From NCBI RefSeq assembly GCF_003130705.1, contig NZ_CP021354.1, positions 6,324,001 through 6,388,000 of the forward strand: a stretch of 64,000 nt of DNA, written 5' to 3'. Positions within the stretch are counted from its first letter, which is position 1. Each line of letters opens with the position of its first letter. The notes under the pieces were generated by a model, which was not told the DNA's origin, did not search any database, and worked only from the letters and a program-made list of their open reading frames with translations. The translations under genes were made by a program, and so were the position numbers. Positions 22,554 through 30,593 of this stretch are shown here, piece after piece. The DNA comes from Rhodococcus oxybenzonivorans (GTDB taxonomy: Bacteria; Actinomycetota; Actinomycetes; Mycobacteriales; Mycobacteriaceae).

Positions 22554-22810
22554 GTAACCGTTCCATTATCGAAGACTCGCGGATCCTCGAGTTCGCCCGC
22601 CGCTGGCTGCCTTACGGGGGTGGGAATACCGGTGACCTCCTCGTCGAATTCGGTATGACACCCGCCGGCTACATCGCCAGGCTGGGAGAGATTCTCGACG
22701 GTCCCGCCGGCTGGCACCTCGACCCCCAACTCCGCGCGGACCTACGCAGCTTCGTCGACACACGTATCCAGGCCGTGCGCACCACAGCTCAGCCGAACAT
22801 CCGAACCTGA
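22550..22810 (+). CDS. Small DUF3263-like protein, last gene of the aco operon
   Basis: This 86-residue protein resembles the actinobacterial DUF3263 family in the pattern [15 protein letters not shown]...[20 protein letters not shown], a predicted helix-turn-helix-like fold. Its ATG overlaps the lipA TGA by 4 bp, so it is translationally coupled to lipA. Its 3' end overlaps the convergent regulator gene by 22 bp. The role is unknown; a regulatory role is inference. Confidence 0.65.
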   Translation: MSNRSIIEDSRILEFARRWLPYGGGNTGDLLVEFGMTPAGYIARLGEILDGPAGWHLDPQLRADLRSFVDTRIQAVRTTAQPNIRT

Positions 22811-23991
22811 ACATTGTCTGCGAACCGGTACGGCTGAGCAATCAATATCGGGCCCAGACTTTTTCGGAGACGGGAGATCTCGGCGCGGACGGCGACGACG
22901 TGGTCACGGTCGCCGAACAGCGCCTCGCTCATCGCGGCGGCGTCAGTACCGCCGGGCCCTGCGTCCGCGAGGACACGCAGAATCTGAGCGTGTCTCGGTG
23001 ACAAGGCCCGGGTCCAATTCACATCTCCGCGCACCGTCGCGCGGGGCGACGCACCGAGGTCGAGCTCGAGGTCGATGTCTGCCCGATCCGCTCGGCGACG
23101 TACCAACCACCCCGCACCGAGCGGCTCAGGCACGCACCAACCCAGACCCGGTACGAGTAGCGGCTTTTCGGCGCACGGAGGCGCCAACCGTTCAGGTACA
23201 GCGATTCCGCCGGCTTCCACAACCCAGCCGTGCCGGTCCACGACGAGTGCGGGTCCACCGGCGGCGGCGAGCACCGGCGCCGCTTGCGCACGGAGCTTGT
23301 CGAGTTGGACGGTGCGCTCCCGCCACAACGTCGACTCGGCCAAGCGCACCGCAGTCCGCACGAGCGCCATGGTGGCCGGATGGACCGACATCGCCGACCC
23401 GCTGATATCGACCACGCCGAGCACCTCGCCCGTCCGCGGATCGCGGACCGGCGACCCGGTACACGACCAACCGGAATGCGACCGCGCATAGTGCTCGGCC
23501 GAAAATAACTGCACCGGAGCGCCTTCGACCAGTGCGGTGCCGACGGAATTGGTACCGACCAAGTCCTCGGACCAGCGTGCACCCTCCATGAAACCGAGCG
23601 CATCAGCAGCCTTGCGCACGGCGCGGGAACCGTCTCGCCACAGCACCACCCCATCGGTGTCTGCGATCACCACGATGAACTTCGCATCGTCGGCCACCTC
23701 GGTCAACGTGCTCCGGAGCTCCGGAAGAACCGAACGGAGGGCAGTTCGGGTACGGCGAGACTCGAGTTCGGAGCAGTCCGCGAATACGACATCTTCGCAC
23801 CGGGCGGGGCTGACACCCTCGGCCTGAAGTCGCGACCACGACCGGGCGACGACGTCACGCGGCGGCATGGGCGGCTTCTGCCCGGACAGTACCGCGTCGT
23901 GCACCTCGCTCAACACTTGTGCGTGCCGGGAGAGATTCACACCGGAACCGACAGCCAGGAGCCTCTCAGGCGTCGAACTGGTTGCACTCAC
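22789..23991 (-). CDS. AcoR-like GAF-domain transcriptional regulator lacking AAA+ domain
   Basis: The 400-residue protein has an AcoR-type N-terminus (SRHAQVLSEVHDAVLSG..., VARSWSRLQAEGVSP) and a GAF sensor domain at about 75-190. The latter includes WSEDLVGTNSVGTAL and HYARSHSGWSCTGSPVRDPRTGEVLGVVDI. A long linker leads to a C-terminal winged-helix-like DNA-binding segment (LSPRHAQILRVLADAG...AEISRLRKSLG). The sigma-54-interacting AAA+ module of classical AcoR is missing, consistent with the absence of sigma-54 in actinobacteria. It likely senses acetoin or a metabolite and controls the converging aco operon. GTG start at 23991. Confidence 0.82.
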   Translation of the reverse strand: MSATSSTPERLLAVGSGVNLSRHAQVLSEVHDAVLSGQKPPMPPRDVVARSWSRLQAEGVSPARCEDVVFADCSELESRRTRTALRSVLPELRSTLTEVADDAKFIVVIADTDGVVLWRDGSRAVRKAADALGFMEGARWSEDLVGTNSVGTALVEGAPVQLFSAEHYARSHSGWSCTGSPVRDPRTGEVLGVVDISGSAMSVHPATMALVRTAVRLAESTLWRERTVQLDKLRAQAAPVLAAAGGPALVVDRHGWVVEAGGIAVPERLAPPCAEKPLLVPGLGWCVPEPLGAGWLVRRRADRADIDLELDLGASPRATVRGDVNWTRALSPRHAQILRVLADAGPGGTDAAAMSEALFGDRDHVVAVRAEISRLRKSLGPILIAQPYRFADNVQVRMFG

Positions 23992-24137
23992 ACACCGAGC
24001 TTACCGTCGTGTTGTGAGCCGGGACACGGGCGGTCGGAGCTCACACCAATGGCACGATTCGGGGAGGCCATTCCTTGAAAGCGGCTTCGCACCCGCCGAT
24101 TCCAGGCCGGTGAGGATCGGGCCTCCCTCGTCGGCGC

Positions 24138-24614
24138 TTACCCGGCCTCCCCGGCGATACGTTCGAGCAGCGGACGGGTTCGGTAGGGAATGGCGTCGCG
24201 CATTGCGACAGACACCGTCGTGCGTTCGACCCCCGGAACGGCAAGAATGAGCCCGGCCACCCGGTACAGATCGTCGGCATCGACGGCGACTACGCCGATG
24301 TGGAGGTCCGCAGCCCCGGAGATGCCGACGACCTCGGTGACCTCCGCTATGTCTCTGAGGTGGTCGATGACCTCCTCGAGACGATGCTGATCGACCACCG
24401 CAGTGACGAAGGCCTGCAAGGGATAGCCGAGATCCCGGGGCGACACGCATCGGTCGACCGGCGCCAGTACCTTCTGTTCGTCCCACCGAGACATCCGCGC
24501 CTGCACAGTATTACGCGCCATTCCCAACAGAGACGCCAACTGCACGCCGGTCGCGCGCGGGACGTCGCAAAGCGCGAGAAGCAGGCGGGCGTCGGTCCGA
24601 TCGAGTCTCGTCAT
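24138..24614 (-). CDS. Lrp/AsnC-family transcriptional regulator
   Basis: This 158-residue regulator has an N-terminal helix-turn-helix (LDRTDARLLLALCDVPRATGVQLASLLGMARNTVQARMSRWDEQ). A C-terminal RAM effector domain contains EVTEVVGISGAADLHIGVVAVD. Such proteins sense amino acids or similar ligands and often act on neighbouring genes; no obvious target lies beside it. ATG 24614 is chosen; an in-frame start at 24656 would add 14 residues. Confidence 0.85.
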   Translation of the reverse strand: MTRLDRTDARLLLALCDVPRATGVQLASLLGMARNTVQARMSRWDEQKVLAPVDRCVSPRDLGYPLQAFVTAVVDQHRLEEVIDHLRDIAEVTEVVGISGAADLHIGVVAVDADDLYRVAGLILAVPGVERTTVSVAMRDAIPYRTRPLLERIAGEAG

Positions 24615-24846
24615 GTCGCGGAGTATGCCACCGGGCGACTCAACCATGCTGCGCATTTTGCCTGATTTTTGTCAGCAATCTTGCGCATACGGCTCATCGC
24701 GCCGCGGTGGTGCACCGATACAACGGCACTGGATCTCGTCGTTGCCACCATCGCCCGGACCGTGATCGGCACCGACCACAGCGACGCGACCTGACCCGTC
24801 GGCGTCCACGTGTGGTGGAGACCGCGCGGGACGCGTGGCCAGACCG

Positions 24847-25257
24847 CTATGCCACCAGTCGTTCGAGTGGTTGGCTGGTTATCGCCGCGATCAGATCGAA
24901 GTCTTTGTCCAGATGCAGAACGACTCGGTTTTTGATTTCCGCGGTCGCCGCGATGAGCAGATCCGGAATCGATGGTGCGCGATGTTGGCCACGTTCAGCC
25001 AGTTACCGTTGCACATCAAGGGCGCGGTCTTCGACCGCGGGTGTCGAATACTCCAGGGGCATGGCCGATAGCGGTGGGGTGCGTCGACCCCGCGACAGGT
25101 CGTGGGCGGTACGGGCCGAGCAGCCGACCTCGAGCAGCGTCACGGTGCAGATGTGGACGAGACCGCGCTGGCTTCGATTGGCCCACTATTCGGCGTCCGG
25201 ACTGGTGCCCGGGCGCACCATCGCGGACTTGTCGATGAGCCACGTGGAGCCACTCAT
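24847..25257 (-). pseudogene. vapC toxin pseudogene (PIN domain, two nonsense codons)
   Basis: Reading the minus strand from ATG 25257, the frame encodes a VapC PIN-domain RNase: MSGSTWLIDKSAMVR, then [26 protein letters not shown], then [30 protein letters not shown]. The frame is unbroken over 137 codons except for TAG at 25188-25186 (codon 24) and TAA at 25005-25003. There is no frameshift. The acidic PIN residues (D in LIDKS, E in TLLEVG, D in IPDLLIAA, D in DKDFD) remain recognisable, so decay is recent. Its ATG overlaps the vapB stop. Confidence 0.85.
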
Positions 25258-25475
25258 GACCAGGCGCCGCGCATGACCTCATCGTCGTTCAGGTCGGGGA
25301 AGTCCTGCGAGAACCGCATCAGGTCGGCGGTCGACACCGAGGTGGCGGTGCGACGCGCCTCCTGCTGCAGCTGACGGCGCAGGAATTCAGTTCGCGAGAT
25401 ACCGAGACGGGCAGCGTGCTCGTCGAGCAGCGCCAAATCCTCGGCGGGAAAGTTGCGGATCAAAACATCGGGCAT
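25254..25475 (-). CDS. VapB-type antitoxin (ribbon-helix-helix)
   Basis: This 73-residue protein begins MPDVLIRNFPAEDLALLDEHAARLGISRTEFLRR, the arc/MetJ-type ribbon-helix-helix of VapB antitoxins, followed by an acidic toxin-binding tail (FSQDFPDLNDDEVMRG). A Shine-Dalgarno GGAGG lies just upstream. Its TGA overlaps the ATG of the degenerate vapC. The antitoxin is intact while its toxin is not, so it may persist as a DNA-binding or cross-neutralising protein. Confidence 0.82.
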   Translation of the reverse strand: MPDVLIRNFPAEDLALLDEHAARLGISRTEFLRRQLQQEARRTATSVSTADLMRFSQDFPDLNDDEVMRGAWS

Positions 25476-25777
25476 GACAGCCTCCCTCGATATCAGAGAT
25501 ATCACACCGCTTCTCGACGAGCGTGGGAGCAACCGCCTGTCAGCGGCGTAGCCGACTCGCCGAAGCGGGAATCGTGACACCTCCCACGAACAGGACCCGA
25601 CTGGATGGAACCCTTCGCCCGAACGATTAACGCGGCAAAGTAGTACGTCGTGTCGAGCAACCTCGAGCGGGTCGATTGGAACGCGGAATTCGTGCGAGGG
25701 AATCTAGCCACGGCCGCCCGCGGGGATTGCACGACGATCGCAACACCCGCTGGACGCTTACAACGCCGCGGCCGACG
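25476..25777. other. Intergenic stretch without recognised gene
   Basis: This 302-bp stretch between vapB and a tiny minus-strand gene contains the vapB promoter region. An AT-richer segment (ATATCAGAGATATCAC, about 25490-25505) with the inverted repeat GATATC-AGA-GATATC is immediately upstream of vapB and could be its autoregulatory operator. Nothing else was recognised. Confidence 0.4.
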
Positions 25778-25906
25778 TCACCCGTTCGGGTAGTACAGTG
25801 CACCGGGCGCCCGGCGTGCGCTGGGCTTGGTGAGGACGCGCTGGAGTACCGTGCGGCCGCCGATTGCGCTGGCCAACAGGCCCAGTAGCAGTGCCACGTT
25901 GGTCAT
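25778..25906 (-). CDS. Tiny membrane-like protein (42 aa), unknown
   Basis: The protein MTNVALLLGLLASAIGGRTV continues with a basic tail ending ALYYPNG. It has one hydrophobic segment at residues 4-16. Its ATG overlaps the TGA of the upstream 57-codon ORF (ATGA), and GGAGAGG lies about 8 bases upstream, so translation is plausible. The family is not recognised. Confidence 0.45.
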   Translation of the reverse strand: MTNVALLLGLLASAIGGRTVLQRVLTKPSARRAPGALYYPNG

Positions 25907-26076
25907 ACCGCCATCCTCTCCGGTGCGGTGTGATCACCCCGGAGCGGTCGGGGATCGGAGCGTTCACCGGCGAACATCGCCTCGATACGCATCTTGATTT
26001 CCTCGGTACTGATCGACCCCGCCCGGCGGGAGGAGCGTGCATGGGTCGTTGATGATCCTGAAACGGGAAGGCTCAC
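25903..26076 (-). CDS. Tiny soluble protein (57 aa), unknown
   Basis: A GTG-initiated ORF at 26076 encodes MSLPVSGSSTTHARSSRRAG, then SISTEEIKMRIEAMFAGERSD and an Arg/Pro-rich end. The STEEIKMRIEAMF stretch forms an amphipathic helix. The TGA overlaps the ATG of the 42-residue ORF, suggesting a coupled two-gene unit. Evidence is limited to the overlap, an AGGACA upstream and codon-position GC; the family is not recognised. Confidence 0.4.
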   Translation of the reverse strand: MSLPVSGSSTTHARSSRRAGSISTEEIKMRIEAMFAGERSDPRPLRGDHTAPERMAV

Positions 26077-26121
26077 GAATGTAGGTGTCCTGTCGATGCG
26101 ATGTTGATGGTGGAAGAAAGG

Positions 26122-26316
26122 TCAGATCATTACCGATGCGGCGGCGACGCAGGCAAGGGTCGCGACCGCTGCGACGCCGGCCAGAAGCGCGGACCCGGTC
26201 ACTACCACGGCGGGTGCCGCTACTGCTGCCGCGGCACCGAGCGCTATCGAAGCGCCCGACCGCACCACCGAGGTCGTCGACTCGTCAGGAAGCGGGGTGT
26301 GGTGGGTGGTGTGCAC
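26122..26316 (-). CDS. Small membrane protein (64 aa), unknown
   Basis: This GTG-started ORF has a polar N-terminus (HTTHHTPLPDESTTSVVRSG) followed by about 45 Ala/Val-rich residues that form one or two membrane helices. AAAGGA lies about 9 bases upstream. It sits between the tiny gene pair and the two-component system, on the same strand. No family is recognised, and the low complexity reduces confidence. Confidence 0.4.
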   Translation of the reverse strand: MHTTHHTPLPDESTTSVVRSGASIALGAAAAVAAPAVVVTGSALLAGVAAVATLACVAAASVMI

Positions 26317-26507
26317 GCCGGGGTCCTTTCCGGATCAGGGTCGACTGCAATGACGTGGAGGTAGACGTTTTCCGCGGTCACGGTTAAGTGTGCGCTGGAT
26401 CACATTCGGTCATGGCGTTAGTTGTACATCATCAAAAAGACGAATGCCACTTGTGATCGAGCCCAACAGAGCCGTGCGCCCCTCGGCTGGCACAACTGGA
26501 CATCGGT

Positions 26508-27182
26508 TCAAGTTGCGTGGCCGGGCGTGACGATGCCGTGGTCGAATGCGTAGACGATGGCGGCGGCGCGGTCACGAAGATCGAGTTTGACGAAGATGTG
26601 CCCGATGTGGCTCTTCACGGTTACTCCCGAGATACCCAGCGCGCGGCCGATCTCACTGTTGCTGTATCCCCGGCCGATGAGCGCGAGCACATCGAGTTCC
26701 CGCGCCGTCAGCTCGTCGACGCTGCGACCCGCGCCGTTGGTGGGCCCGGCGGCGGTGCGATAGGTGGTCAGCACTCGGCCGGTCACCGCCGGATCGAGGC
26801 AGGCTCCTCCCTCTGCGACCGTTCGCACGGCACGAATCAATTCCTCGGCGGGTGAATCCTTGAGAAGGAAACCGGCGGCGCCTGCGCGCAGTGAGCCGGA
26901 CAGCAGTTCGTCGTCGTCGAAGGTGGTGAGAACCAATACCGGCGGGGGTCGATCACCGGCCTGCAGCTCACGGGTGGCCGTAATCCCGTCTACCCCCTTC
27001 ATGCGTAGGTCCATCAGCACGACGTCGGGTGCGTGGCGAGCCACGGCGTCGGGCACTTCCGAGCCGTCGGCGCATTCGGCAACGATGACGAAACCGTCCT
27101 TGCGTCGCAGAATCCGCCGGAGCCCCGAGCGCACCAATTCTTGGTCGTCGACGAGCAACACTTTGATCTCGGGGGCGGTCAC
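26508..27182 (-). CDS. NarL/LuxR-type response regulator
   Basis: This 224-residue regulator has a receiver domain with phosphoacceptor D58 (VVLMDLRMKGVDGI), acidic pocket VDD at 11-13 and the conserved Lys in FLLKDSPAEEL. A C-terminal LuxR helix-turn-helix follows (LTARELDVLALIGRGYSNSEIGRALGISGVTVKSHIGHIF). The GTG start at 27182 overlaps the sensor kinase stop, so the pair is co-translated. A longer in-frame ORF upstream runs into the kinase gene and is rejected. Confidence 0.9.
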   Translation of the reverse strand: MTAPEIKVLLVDDQELVRSGLRRILRRKDGFVIVAECADGSEVPDAVARHAPDVVLMDLRMKGVDGITATRELQAGDRPPPVLVLTTFDDDELLSGSLRAGAAGFLLKDSPAEELIRAVRTVAEGGACLDPAVTGRVLTTYRTAAGPTNGAGRSVDELTARELDVLALIGRGYSNSEIGRALGISGVTVKSHIGHIFVKLDLRDRAAAIVYAFDHGIVTPGHAT

Positions 27183-28375
27183 GACTGCTCCGGGGCACGA
27201 CGCCGGAGCGACAGCGGGCAGGAGTCGGTGGGGAGGGGAATCTCGGCGCGCACCGACCACCCCTGTTCATCCGGGCCGGCCTGCAACGTGCCACCGAGGA
27301 GTTCGGCGCGCTCGCGCATTCCACGCATCCCCGAACCACTCGAGTCCATGGGTAGCGCTGCGGGAGCAGCGGTCGGATTGCGCACCACCAGCGTGATCGA
27401 CTCCGGCGCGATCGAGAGGGTCACCTCGGCGCCGGCGCCCGGCGCATGTTTGATGATGTTGGCCAGTGACTCCTGCGATATCCGATAGAGACCGAGACCG
27501 GTCGCGCTGCTCACCGCGCTCGGGTCTCCGCGCATCTCGAAAGACACCTCGAGTCCTGCGCGGCGGAAGTCGTCGATCAGATTCGGTATGTCACCGATGG
27601 CGGGTTCGGGCCGGGTTCCGGCCGGTTTCACCTCGAGCAGCCCGACCGTGCGCCGGATGTCTGCCATTGCCTGACGGCCCAGGCGCTCGGCGTCGGCGAG
27701 GGCCTCCACGGCGTCGTCGACGTCGCGATCCTCTTCGAGGGCGCGGCGGGCGCCGGTGAGATGGAGCATGGTGATGCTCAACGAGTGGGCAACCACGTCG
27801 TGGATTTCCCGGGCGATGCGTTGGCGTTCGCGAGTGGCGGCCTGCTCGGTCTGGATGACATGGGATGCGCGCTCCTGGTGAAGGAGGCGGAGCTGGGTCT
27901 GCAGCAGATGTCCGATGATCCACCCCACCGCGACACCGGCGATGTACCAGGGCACGTCACCCAGCCGGTCGGCGACGGCGAATCCGGACAGCACCGCGAC
28001 GGCACCCGCCGCGGTGGTAAGGCTCACGGCCAGCTTCGCCGTCGCCGCGACTTCGCCGACCATGAACACGAGAATGAACGGGGCCACGTCGAACTGACCG
28101 ATCACTTGTTGCACCAACAGCAGTGCCGTCGCTGCGGTGACCACGACCGCCAGGAGAGGCCGGGGAATCATGGATCCAGGTCTCACCAGATCTCCTGCCA
28201 AGGATGTTCCCGCGGCCACCAGCGCGACCGGCAACGCCCATCCGGGGGGCACGAACGCATCTCGCTGCGCGACGGCGACACCGGCCACGGCAACGATGGC
28301 GACGTGCCCGAAGATCGGGACACCGGGCGGGTAGTCGTACTCGCTCATCGTCATGCGACGGCGGAAGTACTCCAT
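27179..28375 (-). CDS. Sensor histidine kinase, HisKA_3 (NarL-partner) type
   Basis: This 398-residue membrane kinase has about five or six helices in residues 20-160 without a large external sensor domain, then a HisKA_3 dimerisation domain with phosphorylated H192 in REIHDVVAHSLSI. A HATPase_c domain ends in GSGMRGMRERAELLGGTLQAG. It partners the overlapping response regulator. The ATG at 28375 is chosen for its GAGGTG ribosome-binding site; starts at 28354 and 28348 are possible. The stimulus is unknown. Confidence 0.88.
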   Translation of the reverse strand: MEYFRRRMTMSEYDYPPGVPIFGHVAIVAVAGVAVAQRDAFVPPGWALPVALVAAGTSLAGDLVRPGSMIPRPLLAVVVTAATALLLVQQVIGQFDVAPFILVFMVGEVAATAKLAVSLTTAAGAVAVLSGFAVADRLGDVPWYIAGVAVGWIIGHLLQTQLRLLHQERASHVIQTEQAATRERQRIAREIHDVVAHSLSITMLHLTGARRALEEDRDVDDAVEALADAERLGRQAMADIRRTVGLLEVKPAGTRPEPAIGDIPNLIDDFRRAGLEVSFEMRGDPSAVSSATGLGLYRISQESLANIIKHAPGAGAEVTLSIAPESITLVVRNPTAAPAALPMDSSGSGMRGMRERAELLGGTLQAGPDEQGWSVRAEIPLPTDSCPLSLRRRAPEQS

Positions 28376-28545
28376 GACCTGCACCTCACCAGCGTAGCCG
28401 GATGAGGTTCCCCGGAACATCGTTCCGAGAGCGGAGTCGTTTCTCCGCCCGTAGTAGGAGAAGTAATCGCGACCCTGGCACGGCGAAATCGCCTCCACAT
28501 CCCCGTAGCGTTTCCCGCATCACAAGATTCGACGGAGGTGGCGAA

Positions 28546-28947
28546 ATGTCCTGGAGGAATTTCCACGAACGGCGGGCTGTGCTGGAGGATGTGCTGTCGG
28601 TAGCAGAGTTCGACGTGCACGCAGCCCTTGAGGCCAGCGAAAGTACCGACGTGTTAAGGCTTTTCGGACGCGCTGACAACCTTCTCCTTGCATTGCAGCA
28701 TCGATGGAGCAATCACCTCGCCGCGAAACTCGATCAGGCCCTCGAGGACGGCACTCCGCTGGAGGACGAGTGGTTCCACTTGGCCGCCGAACAACCGGCG
28801 CTTCGCGCGCTCCTCGACGCGGGTGCCGCCGTGTCCCCGTCACTGCGTTTCGCTCAACGAGGCGAACAGCGGATGATCGACGCCCACTCGACGGGCCGTC
28901 TCGCCGGTCCGGCCACAACTCGACACCGGGTGCCTGCGCCCTGCTAG
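28546..28947 (+). CDS. Conserved-type hypothetical protein whose 3' end is the left island repeat
   Basis: The 133-residue soluble helical protein MSWRNFHERRAVLEDVLSVA begins with a good ribosome-binding site (GGAGGTGG) at 28546. Features include FGRADNLLLALQHRWSNHLAAKLDQALEDG and ALRALLDAGA. The last seven codons and stop (RVPAPC*) lie inside the 22-bp direct repeat, the arrangement seen when an element integrates at the 3' end of a gene and restores or replaces its terminus. Function is unknown; the last residues may differ from the uninterrupted allele. Confidence 0.7.
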   Translation: MSWRNFHERRAVLEDVLSVAEFDVHAALEASESTDVLRLFGRADNLLLALQHRWSNHLAAKLDQALEDGTPLEDEWFHLAAEQPALRALLDAGAAVSPSLRFAQRGEQRMIDAHSTGRLAGPATTRHRVPAPC

Positions 28948-28948
28948 C
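28927..28948. repeat. Left 22-bp direct repeat, candidate attL
   Basis: The sequence begins CGGGTGCCTGCGCCCTGCTA and is identical over 22 bp to 54720-54741. It covers the stop codon of the gene at 28546-28947. No tRNA gene is present at this site. Everything between the two copies is accessory in character, which makes this pair a plausible integration duplication. Confidence 0.65.
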
Positions 28949-29548
28949 CATCGCTTGGGTTCTATCGGTCGTCGCAACACCCGACAGTTCAGGGTGAGGA
29001 TGGAATTCGAGATACGGAAGCAACCGGGTCCCTGCGTGGCGAGACCCTGCATCGGGAACGGCGCGCCTATTTTGATCTCGTAAACAAGGGCGTGAGCAGT
29101 CAAGAACCCTGCCGAATCGTCGGGATCAATTACCGAACCGGCAAGCGGTCCTCCGCCGGGACGGTGTCGAGTCCGGGAATCGGTGCCGTCAAGGAGTTGC
29201 GTTCGTTGTGAGACGCGCCCAGGAATTCAGGGGTCAACGGACCGCCAATGAACGCCTCGAATGCCCGGCTCTAGATCGTTCGGGGTGTCCCGATTGACGC
29301 CCCGGAAGCAAAATCCTCACCGGACGGGTCGAACGGGAACGCGCAGCTCAGGGAGTCTCGGTCAACGCCCCGCTTCCGGAGATGTGCCGATCAACGTTCC
29401 GCTTGTGGGATGGGCTGGGCACTCAATATTCGGACGATCCGTGCCGCCCAGCGCTCCGCTACCGGACGTCGATGATCGTCGGCTGAGCCGCGGCAGCTTT
29501 ACGGCGCGAAGGCCAGAAGTCTGCAGCGCGTCTGACAAACTTTCGGAG
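28949..29548. other. 600-bp gene-poor left end of the island
   Basis: No convincing coding frame was found. Two similar 18-mers, TCAACGCCCCGCTTCCGG (29361-29378) and TCAACGTTCCGCTTGTGG (29390-29407), match at 14 of 18 positions. Weaker related motifs occur near 29234 and 29292, one inverted. They may be relics of the palindromic repeats found further right, but the match is too weak to claim this. Confidence 0.35.
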
Positions 29549-30103
29549 ATGGCAACAATCAAGCCGGACAAACTCCTGTCGCGCTGGTCAGTGATCGTGC
29601 TCACGAGCGGCTTCGGTGTACTAGCGGGGCTTATGTCTACCGTCGCGTGGAGGTGGATGGATCCGCCTAGTTTCAGTACGTTCGATGCAGGGATCGCGAT
29701 CTATTCCACCGGGCGTCTACAGGATCCCTGGGTACCGTCCCTCACTACTGTGGGCGGCTTCTTCTGTGTTGTCGGCGCCGTGCTAGGGGCATTGGTCGGA
29801 GCTGTTCTCGCATGGTGGGGATGGAGCATCTCTCGCGACAAGGACACGGGTCCTGGCGCACTCATGGTGCTGTTTGCTGTTCTCGGATTGGTGCTCGGCT
29901 TGCTTGCTGCCGTCGCGATACTTGCCCTGCCCTTTGGATTTCCGGCGAGCTTCCTTCCCGAGAGTCTGACCGAAATCTCCTCCGTCCAGTTCCGAACAGC
30001 AGATGTGATCTGGTGGCTTCTACCGCTCGTGAGTGCAGCGATAGGGGCTGGAGTAGCTGGACTGGTTGCCCTCAGCGGGTGGAAACTTCGCCACCAAAAA
30101 TGA
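29549..30103 (+). CDS. Four-helix membrane protein, unknown
   Basis: This 184-residue integral membrane protein starts MATIKPDKLLSRWSVIVLTS. Hydrophobic segments lie at about 12-32, 64-88, 98-125 and 150-176, with short polar loops (SRDKDTGPG, WRWMDPPSFSTFD). TCGGAG is just upstream of the ATG. A long in-frame extension back to 29261 lacks hydrophobic or recognisable sequence and was discarded. Function not recognised. Confidence 0.6.
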   Translation: MATIKPDKLLSRWSVIVLTSGFGVLAGLMSTVAWRWMDPPSFSTFDAGIAIYSTGRLQDPWVPSLTTVGGFFCVVGAVLGALVGAVLAWWGWSISRDKDTGPGALMVLFAVLGLVLGLLAAVAILALPFGFPASFLPESLTEISSVQFRTADVIWWLLPLVSAAIGAGVAGLVALSGWKLRHQK

Positions 30104-30162
30104 CTCCACGGGCCGGCCGCACCGGTGGACGATGCCCGACCGGACATATCGGAGCTTCGTAG

Positions 30163-30522
30163 ATGTCACAGACTGTGTTGATGCAGATGTCCTTCTTCGA
30201 TGCCCTCGATAGGCTCGTCTCCTCGGCCGAGATGCGGATAGATCGACCGAAAGGAACTGCCCACCCGAGGTATCCCTCCGTGATTTACCCGCTGGACTAT
30301 GGCTATCTGATTGACACCACAGCAGTCGACGGCGAAGGCGTCGACCTGTTCCGTGGTACCAACTCGACCACCGGCATCACCGCGGTCGCGCTCACAGTTG
30401 ACACGATGAAACGCGACGTTGAGGTCAAAATACTGGTGAACTGCACGCCCACCGAGATCGACCGAGTCGCCGAGTTCCTCACCGGCAGTCTTCGTCTCGG
30501 TGCCACGATCGTCCACCGGTAG
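30163..30522 (+). CDS. Inorganic-pyrophosphatase-like protein, non-canonical
   Basis: This 119-residue protein matches a small family usually labelled inorganic pyrophosphatase: MRIDRPKGTAHPRYPSVIYP, LDYGYLIDTTAVDGEGVDLF and TVDTMKRDVEVKILVNCT. The family-I pyrophosphatase PYDYGF-like block is recognisable. The catalytic DGDPxD motif of true enzymes is replaced by DGEGVDLFRG, and the protein is only about two thirds of normal length. Pyrophosphatase activity is therefore doubtful. GGAG lies 8 bases before the ATG. Confidence 0.72.
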   Translation: MSQTVLMQMSFFDALDRLVSSAEMRIDRPKGTAHPRYPSVIYPLDYGYLIDTTAVDGEGVDLFRGTNSTTGITAVALTVDTMKRDVEVKILVNCTPTEIDRVAEFLTGSLRLGATIVHR

Positions 30523-30593
30523 TTCCCGCCGATCAGGGCTCAACCAAGCACCCCTGAGCGGCTCGAATCGGTGTCCGTCGATGCGTGAGTGCA

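Noticed and set aside
24700..24800. Short peptide-like frame TTALDLVVATIARTVIGTDH downstream of the vapC pseudogene
   Set aside because: It looks protein-like and may be a gene remnant, but it is too short, has no start and matches no family I can name.
28927..28948. tRNA 3' end as attachment site
   Set aside because: No cloverleaf or TpsiC-like sequence around either 22-bp repeat; the left copy overlaps a protein-coding 3' end instead.
28949..29548. Plus-strand extension of the membrane protein gene back to 29261
   Set aside because: The upstream translation is Arg/Pro/Ser-rich and the natural start with ribosome-binding site is at 29549.
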